A DNA stretch of 64,000 nt from Centrapalus pauciflorus (GCA_020465985.1 JAANYP010006340.1:87312-151311), one strand, 5' to 3'. Positions 31,975-44,608 are shown, counted from the stretch's first letter. Numbers and translations: made by a program. The notes: generated by a model from the letters alone, not told the origin.

Positions 31975-32465
31975 TTAAATGGGAATCTGGTTATTCGGTT
32001 TGGGTTAAATGAGTTAATCGATTTTAGTATAAAAATAGAATCCTCTATAAAATGAGTTAAATAAGTTAAATGGGTATGGTAAAATGGGTAGAACGGGTTA
32101 AGCGGGTTAAAAAGTTTAAAATTAAGTATTTAAATAGTTGTATTCTATATATGGGGAACCGTGGAAGAGTCGAAAAGAGACGTGTTTTTGGTTTGTCAAA
32201 AATAAAAACCTACATCTTTACTAAAGCAGACGCAAGATGCCAAGATGGGATGATATATTATTATTATTAATTTTTTAATTATTGATATATGGGTTTTTCG
32301 GGTAACCCGAATTTTTTGCTTCCCACCCGATACCCGAACCGAAAACCTTAATCGGTTACCATTTAACCTGATTAGCAAACCCGAAAACCGAAGAACCCGA
32401 TCCATTTAACCCGAATAAGGTTCGGTTCGGGTGAGTTATTCGGGTTCGATTATTTTGCACACCCC
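31975..32465. mobile_element. Truncated hAT-like non-autonomous fragment
   Basis: Non-coding and rich in GGGTTAAATGGGT, CGGGTTCGG and AACCCGAA words. It ends ...ATTTTGCACACCCC at 32465. This composition and end resemble non-autonomous hAT-type elements common in plants. The matching left end GGGGTGTGCAAA is missing; the sequence starts abruptly at the G1 junction. Confidence 0.45.
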
Positions 32466-32541
32466 AACTTGGGAAGTTTCTTTTCTTGTTTTTCTTTTCT
32501 CTATTTTATTCTATCCACCCTCTCAGTGTTTGTGTATGTTT

Positions 32542-34506
32542 ATGACTCGAAATTCCAATCTGCATGTTGTAAGTCCATATAACGAACCTGAAAGAACCTT
32601 TCACAACCGTCTTCGCCATCCTTCTCATCCTATCATTGGGATTATTTCTAGCTCATCTGAGTCTACTGACCAGCCTATCCCTCCACTGGCTGATAGAGGT
32701 CATATTGATTTAGTGGTTGAGTTACCTTTACTCTCACCTTCTTCCTTCCTTATCCCCATCCGATAATTCTTCTGAGCCAATCATGCGCGACCGTCGCAAC
32801 ATCGTTGAGCTGAACCGACCGGTCACCGACGACTCTGAAGGTTCCATCGTCATTCCTGGGTTTGATGCAGTAAATTTTAAGCTAAAGTCCAGCCTCATCA
32901 CTTTAGTTCAAAATATTGCACAGTACTGTGGGATAGCATCTGAGGATCCTTATGCACACCTGAAGAAATTCAGGAAAGCGTGTGGCTCATATAAGGTGAA
33001 TCAGGTTCCTAAAGAGATCATTCGACTGATACTATTCCTGTAATCACTCACTGGACGTGCTCTCACATGGTATGATACTCTTCCGTCCAACTCCATTCAT
33101 ACCTGGGAAGACATGGAGACACAGTTCCTTTCAATGTTTTGTCCGCCCTCACGCACCACTCAGCTTACGAGTGAGATTCTGGGATTCAGGCAGAAGCTTG
33201 AAGAGTTCTTACGTGATACTTGGGAGCGGTACAAAGAATCTATAATGAAGTGCCCAAATCACAATCTGACGCTCAATCATCGAGTCAAAGTCTTCTATGA
33301 AGGTGTACATCCGATGTATCACTCTTTGATCGATTCCGCTTGTAGTGTATCTGTCTACAAAAAGACACCTGAGGAGGCTGTTGAGATCTCGGATAACTTG
33401 GTGATGAGCCAGAATCAGACACCTAGTGATTATTTCAGAAGGGGAGCTACAAATTCCAAGCAAGCCGCTGCCGTAGCCGCACTCACAGCGAAGATTGAGC
33501 AGCTCACGCAGAATAGCCAACCACAAGCCATGCCAGCTCTCGTTCAAGCTATGTATCCATCATGTGATGCTTGTGGTGGCCCACATTCGAGCTATGAGTG
33601 CCAGGCGGGTTATTTTTACCTAAATCAGGAGGAGGTCTATTATTCATCTGGCGATTCTGGAGGTGGCATGTATAATTATGCTCACCCGAACCCGGATTAT
33701 CCGAATTATTCCCAGAATCAGTCACCTCCTGGTATCATGAATTCGAGACCACATATGCTTCAGAGACCCCAGTTTGCCTCTCACCAGGGGTATAATCAGG
33801 GGCAATCTTCTTTCTCTTCTCTAGATCATTTTCTACAGCACACTCATCCACAACAGTTTTATGGCCAGTCTGTTAGCCCTTAACAGAATCCTCCTCGACC
33901 TCAGGCTACATATCAACCACAAGAGAGCTTGAATTTAGAGGAAATGATGTTAAAGTTCATGGCTAACTAGGAAACTATCACGAGAAACCAACAGGCTGCT
34001 ATAAATATTTTAGAAGTCTAAATTGGACAGATAGCTAAAATGCAAAATGAGCAACAGCCTGGTGGTCTTCCAAGTGATACTTTGCCTAATCCAAAGGCTA
34101 AAGCTTAAGATGATTATCACGTGCAGTAGTAAGGAAACTATAGGTCCATCACTTCCTCCCTATTCTGCTTCCCCCTATTGATTCTGTTGATCATGAGGAT
34201 GATCCGGAGACCATCACGGACCAGGTGCACATTCCTAGTACACCAAGTACCGCACACGTCCCACCTCCGGTGATGCTTATAATTAGTTCTTACAAGCCAC
34301 CTATTCCATATCCGAGCAGACTGAAAAAGGAGATCAAATATAAGCAGTGCAACAAGTTCCTTGGATTGTTCAAACAGTTGCACATCAATATCCCATTCAT
34401 TGATGCGATTGCTCAGGTGCCGAACTACGCTAAGTTTCTCAAGGATCCGCTATCAAAGCGTAAGAAGCTTGCTGATTTGGACACAGTAGAGATGAACACC
34501 GAGTGA
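32542..34506 (+). pseudogene. Element A gag (Athila-type gypsy)
   Basis: It starts MTRNSNLHVV at 32542. A frameshift lies near 32760 and an in-frame TAA near 33041, with more stops after 33883. Recognisable parts are a capsid-like region (GFDAVNFKLKSSLI, DPYAHLKKF), TWYDTLPSNSIHTWEDME...FLSMFCPPSRT and RVKVFYEGVHPMYHSLIDSAC...PEEAVE, all typical of the Athila/Tat retrotransposon gag domain. A Cys-rich CDACGGPHSSYEC stretch and a Gln/Asn-rich tail follow. An IPFIDAIAQVPNYAKFLKD segment (about 34390), conserved in Athila, ends it. Confidence 0.85.
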
Positions 34507-36269
34507 TCAACTGTGCTCCAAAACAAGCTTCCAGTCGAGCAAGATGATCCTGGTAGTTTTAAGATACCATGCCATGTTGGTAATCTTCATGTACGAACGC
34601 CCTTGCTAATCTAGGAGCTAGCGTTAATCTTATGCCCACATCCTTATATGCTAGACTACGTCTCGGAGAGCCAAAGCCCACTTGTATGAGTATACAGTTG
34701 GCAGACCGATCATTGTAGTTTCCTAGGGGTATCGCTGATAAAATGTTGGTGAAGGTTGATTACGTATTTCCTGTTGACTTTGTCATCATGGATATGCATG
34801 AAGACGACTCTGTTCCTCTCATTCTAGGGCGTCTGTTTTTAGCGACATCTCGCGTGATGATCGATGTTCTTGATAGGAAGTTGACCCTTAGAATGGGAGA
34901 TGAGCATGTCAGTTTTGATGTTGACAAAGCTATGCAGGGAGCTGATGATACTGTGGAGTCGATTTGTTTTGTTCGGTCCTATAATTCATCTGATAGAGAG
35001 ATGCATTCCGACATTGATGAGACACTAATCAAGTCTTTATTGGTTGGCTACGAGAGATCCACTTCCTTCGAAGATGGAGAATGTATTGATGATGATATCT
35101 CACTATGCCAAATGTTTCTTGATTCTGATCATTCTATTTGTCTATCTGATCCTCTTGATATCTTTCCTTTGTGCATGATTAAGTCATCTCCTGCTCATGA
35201 GGAGATTGTTACGTTAGATCCAAAGGAAAGTATCAAATCAAAATCCTCGATTGAAGATCCTCATACTCTAGAGCTGAAAGAGTTACCCGCACATTTAGAG
35301 TATGCTTTTCTCAAGGGGTCGTCTCAGTTTCCGGTTATTATAGCCAAAGACCTTTCACCGACAGAGAAAGCTAGGTTGATTCAGGTCTTGAAATCCCATA
35401 AGCAAGCCATCACGTGGAAAGTTTCTGATATCAAGGGTATCAGTCCTGCTTATTGTACTCACAAGATACTCATGGAAGAGGATTTCAAGCCTGTGATTCA
35501 ACCTCAATGTAGGCTCAATCTGAAAATTCACGAGGTCATCAAGAAGGAAATGTTGAAGCTTGTTGATGTTGGGATGATATATCCTATCTCTGATTCACCT
35601 TGGGTTAGTCCGATTTATGTGGTCCCGAAGAAAGGGGGGATGACTGTCATTCTTAATGAGAAGAATGAATTGATTCCATTTTGGACGGTCACGGGTTGGC
35701 TAGTTTGTATTGACTATTAAAAACTCAATGATGTCACCCGTAAGGATCATTTTCCATTGCCCTTCATAGATCAAATGCTTAAGAAACTGTCAGGGAATGA
35801 GTTTTATTGTTTTCTTGATGGTTTTTCAGGTTACTTTCAGATCCCTATCAGCCCCGAGGACAAGGACACGACCACTTTAACATGTCCCTACGGAATGTTC
35901 GCATATCGGCGTATGCCTTTTGACTTATGCAATGCTCCTGCAACATTCCAGAGATGTATGGTAGCTATCTTTAATGATATGCTGGAAAAGAGTGTGGAAG
36001 TGTTTAGTTCCTTTTCGTCGTGCCTATCAAATTTGGACAGTATGCTTGCTCGATGTAAGGAGGCCAATTTGGTCCTCAATTGGGAAAAGTGTCACTTTAT
36101 GGTGCGAGAAGGAATTATTCTTGGGCATAAGATCTCTGCTAAGGGCAATGAGGTTGATAGAGCTAAGATTGAGACGATATCTAAGCTGCCTCACCCTACT
36201 TCTGTTCGAGCGGTTCGAAGTTTCCTTGGGCATGCAGGTTTGATTTTTCATCGATTGCCCGTCCCATGA
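34507..36269 (+). pseudogene. Element A protease and reverse transcriptase, inactive
   Basis: The protease region around 34560-34900 shows NLGASVNLMP where the family has DLGAS, so the catalytic Asp is changed to Asn, and it is broken by stops. The frame 34743-35720 holds FPVDFVIMDM, VPLILGR and the RT start VSPIYVVPKKGGMT. A TAA (35718) replaces a codon in CIDY-KLND. RT continues with FPLPFIDQMLKKLSGNEFYCFLDGFSGYFQI and MPFDLCNAPATFQRCM. The catalytic Asp-Asp segment expected near 36000 is missing, replaced by a shortened Ser-rich stretch. It is therefore dead. Confidence 0.85.
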
Positions 36270-36960
36270 CAAGGATTTTGGAAAAGGATGCCACATTTGA
36301 TTTTGATGATTCTTATGTGCATGCCTTTGATACTTTGAAGGAAAAGCTTGTCTCTGCCCCCATCATGGTGGCTCCCGACTGGGAGTTACCATTTGAGTTG
36401 ATGTGTGACACCAGTGATTTTGTTATGGGGGCAGTGTTGGGACAACGAAAGGAAAACTGTTTCCATGCTATATACTATGCTAGCAAGACTCTCACTGATG
36501 CCAGCGAAATTATACCACTACTGAGAAAGAGGTGCTAGCTATAGTATATGCATTTGAGAAGTTTAGGTCTTATCGATTCTCTAAAAGACAGTGGTTTTCA
36601 CAGATCACTCCGCTTTGAGATATCGCTTCTAGAAGTAGGATGCCAAGCCCTGTTTGATTCGATCGATTCTGCTCTTACGGGAGTTTGACATCGAAATCAA
36701 AGACAAACGTTGGACCGAGAATTTAGCTGCCGATCACTTGAGCCATTTAGAGAATCTTGCACTTCTTCCTCTTGATGATTCTGCGATTAGGGCGTCTTTC
36801 CTAGATGAGTCCCTTTGTTAAGCACATACAGTTGACGAATGCCCATGGTTTGCTGACTATGCAAACTATCTGGTGGGTAATGTGCTGGTCAAAGGTTTAA
36901 CTCATCAGCAGCGAAGGAAATTCTTCAGAGATGTGAAGAATTATTTTTGAGATGACCCCT
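36266..36960 (+). pseudogene. Element A RNase H, decayed
   Basis: The frame 36266-36538 gives FELMCDTSDFVMGAVLGQRKE and YYASKTLTDA of Athila RNase H. The rest, to about 36960, keeps short matches in shifting frames with many stops. Confidence 0.8.
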
Positions 36961-36982
36961 ATCTCTTCCGAGTTTGTACTGA

Positions 36983-37965
36983 TCATATTATTTGGCGATG
37001 CAAATCCTTTACGCATCCCACATCGGTCCCACCGGAGGACACCATGGCATAAATACTACAGCTTGGAAGATATTTGATGCAGGATTTTACTGGCCTACGA
37101 TCTTTCAGGACGCTAGGGATTATGTGAAAGCATGTGATGCTTGCCAGAGAAGTGGGAATATATCGAATTTCCATGAAATGCCCCTCACTAACATTCAGAT
37201 TTGTGAATATTCGAAGTGTGGGGTATTGATTTCATGGGATCATTCCTTTCCTCTCGTGGGTGTAAGTTCATCCTTGTAGCTGTCGACTACGTGCCGAAGT
37301 GGGTTGAGGCACAGGCTCTCCCCACTAATGGCGCACGTGTAGTTGTTTCTTTCATGCGTAAGCTATTTGCTAGGTTCAGTGCTCTTAAGGACATCATTAG
37401 TGATAGAGGGACTCATTTCTTCAATTCGCAGTTCTCTAAGGCCTTGGAAAAATATGGAGTTACTCACCGAGTAGCAACTCCATATCATGCACAAACGAAT
37501 GGCCAAGCTGAAGTGACCAACCGTGGTCTTATGTGTATTTTGGAGAGAACTGTAGGTGAGCATAAGAGTAGATGGGCTAACAAGCTCGATGACGTGCTTT
37601 GGGCATTTAGGAATGCTCACAAAACGCCTACTGGACTTACACCCTATAGGCTAGTTTATGGCAAAGCGTGTCACCTCCCAGTCGAGCTAGAGCACAGGGC
37701 ATATTGGGATTCACGTTGGTCTAATCTTGATTTGTCGAGTGCAGGTGATGAAAGGAAGCTGTATCTGAACAAAGAGGATGAGCTGCGAGAGGAAGCTTAC
37801 ACGAATGAGTCTATTTAAAAGGCGAGGATGAAAAGAAGACATGATGAGAGGATCACAAGCAAGGATTTCAGCGTGGGCGATAAGATTTTATTATATAATT
37901 CTCGCTTGAAGCTGTTTCCTGGTAGGCTAAAGTCTCGTGGTCGGGTAACTTAGGATTTATATTGA
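36983..37965 (+). pseudogene. Element A integrase, decayed
   Basis: The zinc region appears as GGHHGINTTAWKIFDAGFYWPTIF and CDACQRSGN (about 37040-37170). A frameshift near 37215 leads to GIDFMGSF, ISDRGTHF and QTNGQAEVTNRG, which hold the three acidic catalytic residues. The WAFRNAHKTPTGLTPYRLVYGKACHLPVELE motif is typical of Athila integrase. A stop (37816) follows, then the C-terminal KILLYNSRLKLFPGRLKSR up to about 37965. Confidence 0.87.
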
Positions 37966-38885
37966 TACATCTTTCGAGCATATATGTGAGGCTACTATTA
38001 GCTTGGCCCCTTTATCTGTTTGATTATCTTGGGGCCGAGTCTAGCTGGAGGCTCGAGTTTGCATTCTAGCGCTTGCGGGAGACACCCCGACAATAATAAT
38101 TACTTTATTATATAGTTTACATTTAGTTTGTTTCTTTTGATCTTGCATGTTCATAAGCTTAAGTCTTTATAAGACTGATTTGATTGTGTTCTTATTTTAT
38201 GCATTTGTTTATTTTTAGGTATAATAAGTAGCCTTTGCATTGAACTTGTATCTTAGGATTGCATGTGTGATGTTAGTGGTGTTGATCTCAAAGCATATAT
38301 GCTTGGTTTCATGTCTTGCATTTTATGATTGACTTTTTAAGTCATAGTTAGAATAATTTATCTTAATTGCATGCGTTTCTTTGCTTACTTTCTCTTTGTT
38401 CTTAGTTAGAATAATGCATAATTATATTGTCTTTGAGTCACTTGGCTTTTTGTTTCGGTATTTAAGGTTTTAATTTGCTGAATTTAATAATTTCATGAAG
38501 TCAGTTTGACTTTCTGAAAGTCAAATATGAGTTTTCTATAAGTTTTAGTATAATGCATTTAGTTGGTTCTTCTTTTTAGTTAATTTGCATGTCATAAATT
38601 TCTCTTGCATTATTCATTTTTCTATTTCTAGTTTTATGATATGCTTTGAACTTTAAATTTATCATAATTGCGTATAGCAAGTGTCGCATGGATTTTAGTT
38701 TTAATTCTAGTGTCAATTTTCGTTAAAATGAAGCTGAATTTTGAATCGAAATAAAACCGGTAAGGTATTGATCATTTTAAAGGGTTATTTTCAAGTGAGT
38801 GTGAGGTAATAAATGTAATGGTTTAGTTTCATAGATTAAAATTTGATTTATTCTTTGGTTTTGCTATTAGCTGAACTGTTGTTTC
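37966..38885 (+). other. Element A spacer after pol
   Basis: AT-rich, no ORF. This is normal for Athila elements, which have a long non-coding stretch between pol and the env-like ORF. Confidence 0.6.
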
Positions 38886-38889
38886 TGCT

Positions 38890-39136
38890 CTGTATTTATG
38901 GTCATCGAGGTCGTGATCATAGGATCACGATCGCACTCATTTGAGCGGGAAAACATAAAATAAATTTAATAATCGCGACCGTGCTTCCCTATTTATATAA
39001 GGTAGTCGAACGCGATTTCAGTTCCTTTTCCCCCGCACTTGCTTCGTTTTCTCGCGATTCCTTTTCTCGGCCGTCATTTATTGCTTTCTTGCTTCAATAA
39101 CTACATTTTCAGTTTGATTTCATCATCCTCGTTCAG
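38890..39136 (+). promoter_or_regulatory. Candidate internal promoter and leader for the element A env-like ORF
   Basis: Words of the ATCACGATCGC and TAATCGCGACCG type (38905-38985), also present upstream of the TATA box in the A LTR, are followed by TTTATATAAG (38992-39001). A pyrimidine-rich leader then ends in TTCAG|GTATGC at 39136/39137, a good donor. The matching acceptor TTTTCGTGCAG (61309) lies 7 nt before the env-like ATG (61316). Without E3 the intron would be about 1.19 kb. Inference from motifs only. Confidence 0.5.
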
Positions 39137-39581
39137 GTATGCTATTAATCCTTCATTTATCTTTTTCTTTAGTTAATTTTAGTTCGGATATGTTGATTAA
39201 CTGAATATCGCGATATACATTTCATTTTCTGCTCTATTTACTTATTTAGGTTTGTTTAGGTTGATTCTTATACTTAGAAATTGTTAGTTTTTAGTTCGGA
39301 TATCTTTATTTCTTGTATTCTAGTTTGAATAATCGAGATTTAGTCTCTGTTTTAGTCGAGTTTATTTCTTACATGTTTACTAATTTACATTGCATATTTA
39401 TGGTTATTTTCTTGTTTAGATTAAGTAGTTATTGTTATATTTAGTTTAGATTTTGGTTGTTTCCCATTTTGAAGTTCGAATAATAGAGATTTGTGTCTCT
39501 GGTTAATCGCTGTCAATCGCGGGCTGTTCATCAGTATTCGCGGTCGCGTTGACCATGATTACGATTCCCGCGATTAATTTC

Positions 39582-39925
39582 TGTTGTAATATAATCCCAG
39601 CAATAATCAGCACTCGTATAATGATTTCAGCAATATTCAAGACAAAAAGAATAATTAAACTCAATGATTGCTATGAATATTGTAAGAACAATGTCAGAGA
39701 GAAAAGGAAAAAGCGGCAGCTGTATTATCAGAATGATTGTGTGTGTGTGTGGGCAACCCTAGGTGGGGTTTCCCTTACATCATTTATTTCAACTTTCTAA
39801 GAATTACAAACCACCCCCTTGACTTCTATAACTAAGAGAATTACAAATAAATTGAAAGACAAGAAATAAATTGCATGGAAATAAACTAATTAATTATTAC
39901 AAAATAAATTCCACAAGATCTAACA
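39582..39925 (-). repeat. E3 3' LTR
   Basis: 344 bp. On the plus strand it starts TGTTGTAATATA and ends GATCTAACA. It is clearly homologous to 60213-60559, with scattered substitutions and small indels including a 13-bp difference near the end. Flank ATTTC (39577-39581) pairs with TTTTC (60560-60564) as a decayed target duplication. Confidence 0.93.
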
Positions 39926-39940
39926 ATCTCCCACTTTTCG
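39926..39940 (-). promoter_or_regulatory. E3 polypurine tract
   Basis: Minus strand AAAAGTGGGAGAT directly before the TGTTAGAT start of the 3' LTR. Confidence 0.75.
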
Positions 39941-40009
39941 ATCATTGTGGATGATGACAGGCTTCCTCCACATGTTCCCTGAGGCCAAGGACGACTTCAA
40001 ATCGTCGAG

Positions 40010-43000
40010 TCACTTTCCTAAGATGTAACCTGTCATGCAGAAGTTCGACGGCGAAGAGCATGTCTTGTATTTCTTTTGGTTTTCTTTTGAGTTCAGAGAT
40101 TGGCTGAGCATCGTCTTCTTGTAATCATTTGTTGAGCTCGGCTCTGACCAATCTGTTCTAACATCGGAATAGCAAGGCAAGTCTTCAATGTGCATGTACC
40201 TTTTCTGCCCTTTCTGATTGAAAAAGATGATCCCTTGATGTCCTCCCATCAAAACTTTATACGCTGGAAAGTGATCTAGGAGGAAGATGTCTTGTTCTAG
40301 AGCTTTTAGACCAACTTTAACCATAAAGCTTTCAATCGCCATTTGGAAATCTTTTAATCACATAACAATGGATCGGCGATTCATGCTTTTAGTGAGACAT
40401 GAGTTAATCGTTTCTTGATTCTATTCTTCAGTTTATTGTGCAGAAACTCAATCTCATCTATGTTAACAAAATCCAGGTGAATCTCATGCAGAAACTGAGT
40501 TGATCCATCTTCTCTGATCAAGAACCTCGAATGCAGAGGTGAACACTCGAGCTCTCTTGTACATGTGGATATTGTTAATGTTTACAATTTTTGATTTTGA
40601 CCAATATTCGGCCTTTGGTCTCTTTTCTTTCAGCATCATTTGGTTGTATTCTACTTGTTCAGCTGGGGTTGCATCAGATATAACCATTATAAGACGTCTG
40701 CTGAATGACCCAGGCCTCTTTCGGAAAACCATCTTGAATCTTTCTTCAAGATAGGGACTTTAAAACTCCTCAGCAGGGAATTTCTTCAAAAAAATCTTTT
40801 AAACCCTGGACCGGAGGTTCTTCTAGCTCGGTAGGAGGAGCTTCAAGTTGTTTCAGAATGCGACCCCTCCGGTCCTGCTTTAATTCTTCTTTTTCTGCCT
40901 CAGTCAGAGTATGTACTTTTCCCTTTGAGTACCATCTAACCCATTCTAGATCATTTACATCATGCCTTGGGGTTTCTTCAACTCTAGTATCAAAGCAGTC
41001 CACGGTTCTGGGACCTGAAGACTCGGCAGTTTGGGCTGGAGGGGTTGATTGGGCTGTTGGGATTTCTTGGACTGTGGGGGAACTTTGGACTGGTGGGGTT
41101 TCTTTGAGAGTAGGGGAGGTAGCTTGGATGGAAGATAGGATTTCTTGTTGAGCTACGCGGGGTGCGGAATTTAGGAACTCAAAAGACGATGAAGATTAAT
41201 GTGGAGACTCAGGTTCAAGCTTCGGGGTTATCGGAGGATAGTCTTGGTCAGTATCAGAGTCTGTATCAGACACTAATATGACCTCAACCTTTTCAAAAAT
41301 GGGATCAAACTCCACCATTGCTGAAAGTGGATCTAACGGTACCAGGCCTTCAAAAATAGGGTCATCTTCCACCATTTCCTGAGCCTCTGAACTCTTTTCC
41401 TCAAACCCTTTCTTTGTTCAATCTGCTTTCGCTCCCCCTATGTTTAACATCTCGCCCTCAGACTGAACCCTTTAGCGTTTCTCCCCCTCATGGCGATCGG
41501 GGTCGTCCTGATCCTCATGTTTTCTTTTGAGGGATTCAGCCTGAGGACGACATTGTAACTCCATGACTGCTGATTCCAAGTGGTCAATTCGGCCATTCAG
41601 CTACTCCTGGACTTGAAGGATAAGGCGAGTGAGGTTGTGCATCTTTTCAGAGAGATCAACTATCTGAGATTGGACTGAGCGGGTACCTGGTTGCGGCGCC
41701 TTAGAAGCAACACCCTTACCCTTGATGAAAGAGAAAAGGGTTGTGTGATGCTCTTCAGAAGCTGCCTTAAGCGCGTCCAGGTTAGCTCGGGTAACAAGTC
41801 CGGCAGCACGTATATCAGCCGTTAGCATCTCGGGAGTGATCCCGGGATGACCTGATGTTGATGGCATTTGTTGGTCAGCACCAGGTCTTCCTTCCATCAT
41901 CTCTGGCTCCTCTGTGGGAAGCTCAAATCTGGAAGTTTGGGGAGCCGCCACGAAGGCGGCTCGTTCATGAATGGATGCCACAGAGGCATCGTGCGTTGTG
42001 TGAGGGGGTGTGGTGTGAGTTGTGGACAAAGAAAAGGTGGTCGCCGAGGCGACAGGTGACCTGCTTCAACACCACCTCTCTCCGAGTGAGAGGGTGATGG
42101 TGTATGTGTTGTTTCCCCATGGAATGAAACTGTTTCCCGTAAAGGGGAGACAGAGTGGATGGTTGGGGTTATTTCTACCACTGGACTGGTGATCTTATAG
42201 TGGGTAGTCCGGCTGATAGGGCTTAGAACACCCTCAGATGCAGCACCCTCATCCCTCATTTGGACAGAGACGGTCCTTTCAGAGTCGACCGCCTCTTCCT
42301 GCTCACCATCTACTCCCTCCCTCACTACAGACATCTCCCGCTCACCAGTACCCAAAATATTTTCAGTTACAGCCTTTCCTCCCTCGATCTCACTCAGACG
42401 CTCCTCTCCTTCGGACTGGTTAGGCTCAGTCGGATCTAACTGAGCCTCATCCGGATATATGGCCCTCATGTAGTCCCTTACCCTTTCTGTTTGAACGGCT
42501 TGATGAAGCAATGATAATGAAATGTCCATTACCGCAACATTGGCAGTGGCTGTTGGGATCTTTATTCGTTGAATATTGGACGTTCATGAAATAGACATCA
42601 GCCTCGGGACGTTCATGTATGTCCTCGTCCTGATCCATTGCATATTGGATTATGAGTTGAAGAAATCTTTGAAATGGAATGTATGTGCGTCCTCTCCTGG
42701 TTCCTTTTTCCAGTACTGCTCGCTTTAACACATCGAAGATGATTGCGACATAATCATAATGGCGATCAAAGGCGAAGGCGGCAAACATCGCAAGGACTTG
42801 AATGGAGCCTAGTCATGGCCTGAGTGTTTGCCAGTGAAGCATTTGTTTATGATGTCAAAAAGGACTCTCCAGTGGGACTGGAGATGCTTTGTCCGGAAAT
42901 CTGATGGCCTGGTGAGTTGGCCATCATATCCTAAGGACTGGATTTCTTCAAGGGTTTGAATGTGAGAAGGAATGAGGGCAAAAGCGTATTTGGTGACGGG

Positions 43001-43383
43001 GTGGTTTTCGGAGGGTAGGTGGAGAATATGGCGTATGGCTTCATGGGTGACTTTAATGGGAACGGAGTCGATTTTGGTGGTGAAGTGATGGTCGACATCC
43101 GATATGAAGGTGAGATGATGCCAAAACTGTTGGAGGTAGATGGTTGGTATAGAACTAGTTGTGGTTAGGGCGTATAAGATAGGGTGGCCTTTGAGAATAT
43201 CAAATGTGATATCCTCGGCTTCATGGCGAAGGGTAGAAGGTAGAGCTGCCAGTTGTGAGGGGCAAACTCAACAAACTGAGCGGATGGAAGAAGTGATTCT
43301 TCTGGCAGCTGATCGTTGTTATTGGGTTGCGGAGAATGCGGAAAGGTTAAGATGATTTGCGGATCCATGAGTCCTGTAAACAT
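40010..43383 (-). pseudogene. E3 env-like 3' ORF, fragmented
   Basis: Open pieces lie on the minus strand at 43383-43165, 42788-42447, 42529-41897, 42029-41601, 41003-40770, 40732-40484 and 40342-40010. The N-terminal pieces include FAFDRHYDYVAIIFDVLK and YIPFQRFLQLIIQYA, similar to the E4 ORF (FNKHCDYAQCIWEDLKE, SLQRFIQILIRG). The middle is acidic and Ser/Thr/Pro-rich. The C-terminal pieces have EYNQMMLKEKRPK and FNQKGQKRYMHIEDLPCYSD, short motifs I associate with 3' ORFs of Sirevirus-like Copia elements. It ends 85 nt before the 3' LTR. Many frameshifts make it inactive. No membrane segment seen. Confidence 0.7.
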
Positions 43384-43671
43384 GCAACCATGTTAGTATA
43401 CTAGACATGAAAGGATGAAGCATTGATACTAAGTCTGAAATAAGCGTGAATTTGATACTGTCTATTTTGTTTAAAGCATCGGGTCTTTTATCAGCTTCTA
43501 CTGAATAAAGTCCAAAGTCGATCGTTGAGTAACCAATGTTAGAATAGACATTTTCACTCAAACACTTATCCTAACTCTAATCAATGGTGCATATGACATG
43601 GAATATTTTTGTGACTTTTAATTTTTTTTTTGTAAAAATGCAAAAAATGGAAAATTTAAAAAAATCCTAAG

Positions 43672-44215
43672 TGTAGAATTTCGGATGGACCGAAATTCTG
43701 ATGAATAGTGATCCGAATTTGGGTGCATGGGAAATTCGGATGAAATGATCCGAATTTCTGGTGGGATAGAAATTCGGATGGAAATGATGCATGAAATAAA
43801 AAACTAAGTATGAGACTAAGGATGGGGGATTCGAAATTCGGATGGTCCGAATTCAGTTGGTACGAATTTTAGTGAGGGTTAAAATGCTGTATAGTTAGAA
43901 AAAATAAACATGAATGGAAATTTTGGATGAGAACCGAATTCAGATGGACCCAAACTCGGATGGACCGAGACAAAGACTTAGTTGCATAAAACCTACAAAT
44001 AACATTGTATGAGTCCATCCGAATTTCGGATGGTCCGAAATTCGGTTGAAACACATATTATACTTGCATATTTTCTAAGTATTGTCTATTGATCCGAAGT
44101 TTGGATGGATCCGAATTTCGGATGGGTCGATAAATGTGAACATTACAACTGAAAATTTGTCGAAGTAGGATTCATCCGAATTTCGGATGGTCCGAAGTTC
44201 AGATGATCCGAGTTG
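43672..44215. repeat. Degenerate array of CCGAATTTCGGATG words
   Basis: A dozen or more copies of TTCGGATGG(A/T)CCGAA-like words upstream (minus sense) of the E3 env-like ORF. The same words occur in the E3 leader upstream of gag (59345-59825). No ORF. Confidence 0.85.
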
Positions 44216-44307
44216 AAGTCTTAGTCAAATTTTTCAGTTAATGAGTTCTTGCATATGCAACGTGAACAGTTCTAAAAATGCTTAAAAATGCATGAAAATG
44301 CATATCC

Positions 44308-44593
44308 TGTGAATTCAGTTTAATCAATCACAAACACATAAGAATCAATTAAGAACAAGTAGGTAACACTAACCGAATGATTTCTTTGCACAAATTGGGA
44401 ATTACAGAATGAAGATCAAATACGTACACTGTAGCCCTAGCAATGAATTCCGTGCAACTACTAAATACCAAAGTCGGATTCGTACCTTATTACAGTACAA
44501 CATTCACTATTTATACAAAAAGTCATATGTATGAAATAATTACAATTCAACCCCTCGACTAATTATTTTCATCAACTAAAATAGTTTCCAACA
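44308..44593 (-). repeat. E4 3' LTR
   Basis: 286 bp, TGTGAATTCAG...GTTTCCAACA on the plus strand. It matches 48980-49266 with few changes. TATA (minus TATAAATAG) at 44507-44515. Flank TATCC (44303-44307) pairs with GATCC (49267-49271), a target duplication with one mismatch. Confidence 0.95.
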
Positions 44594-44608
44594 TTCTCCC
44601 CCTTTGAT
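44594..44608 (-). promoter_or_regulatory. E4 polypurine tract
   Basis: Minus strand CAAAGGGGGAGAA immediately before the TGTTGGAA start of the 3' LTR. Confidence 0.85.
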
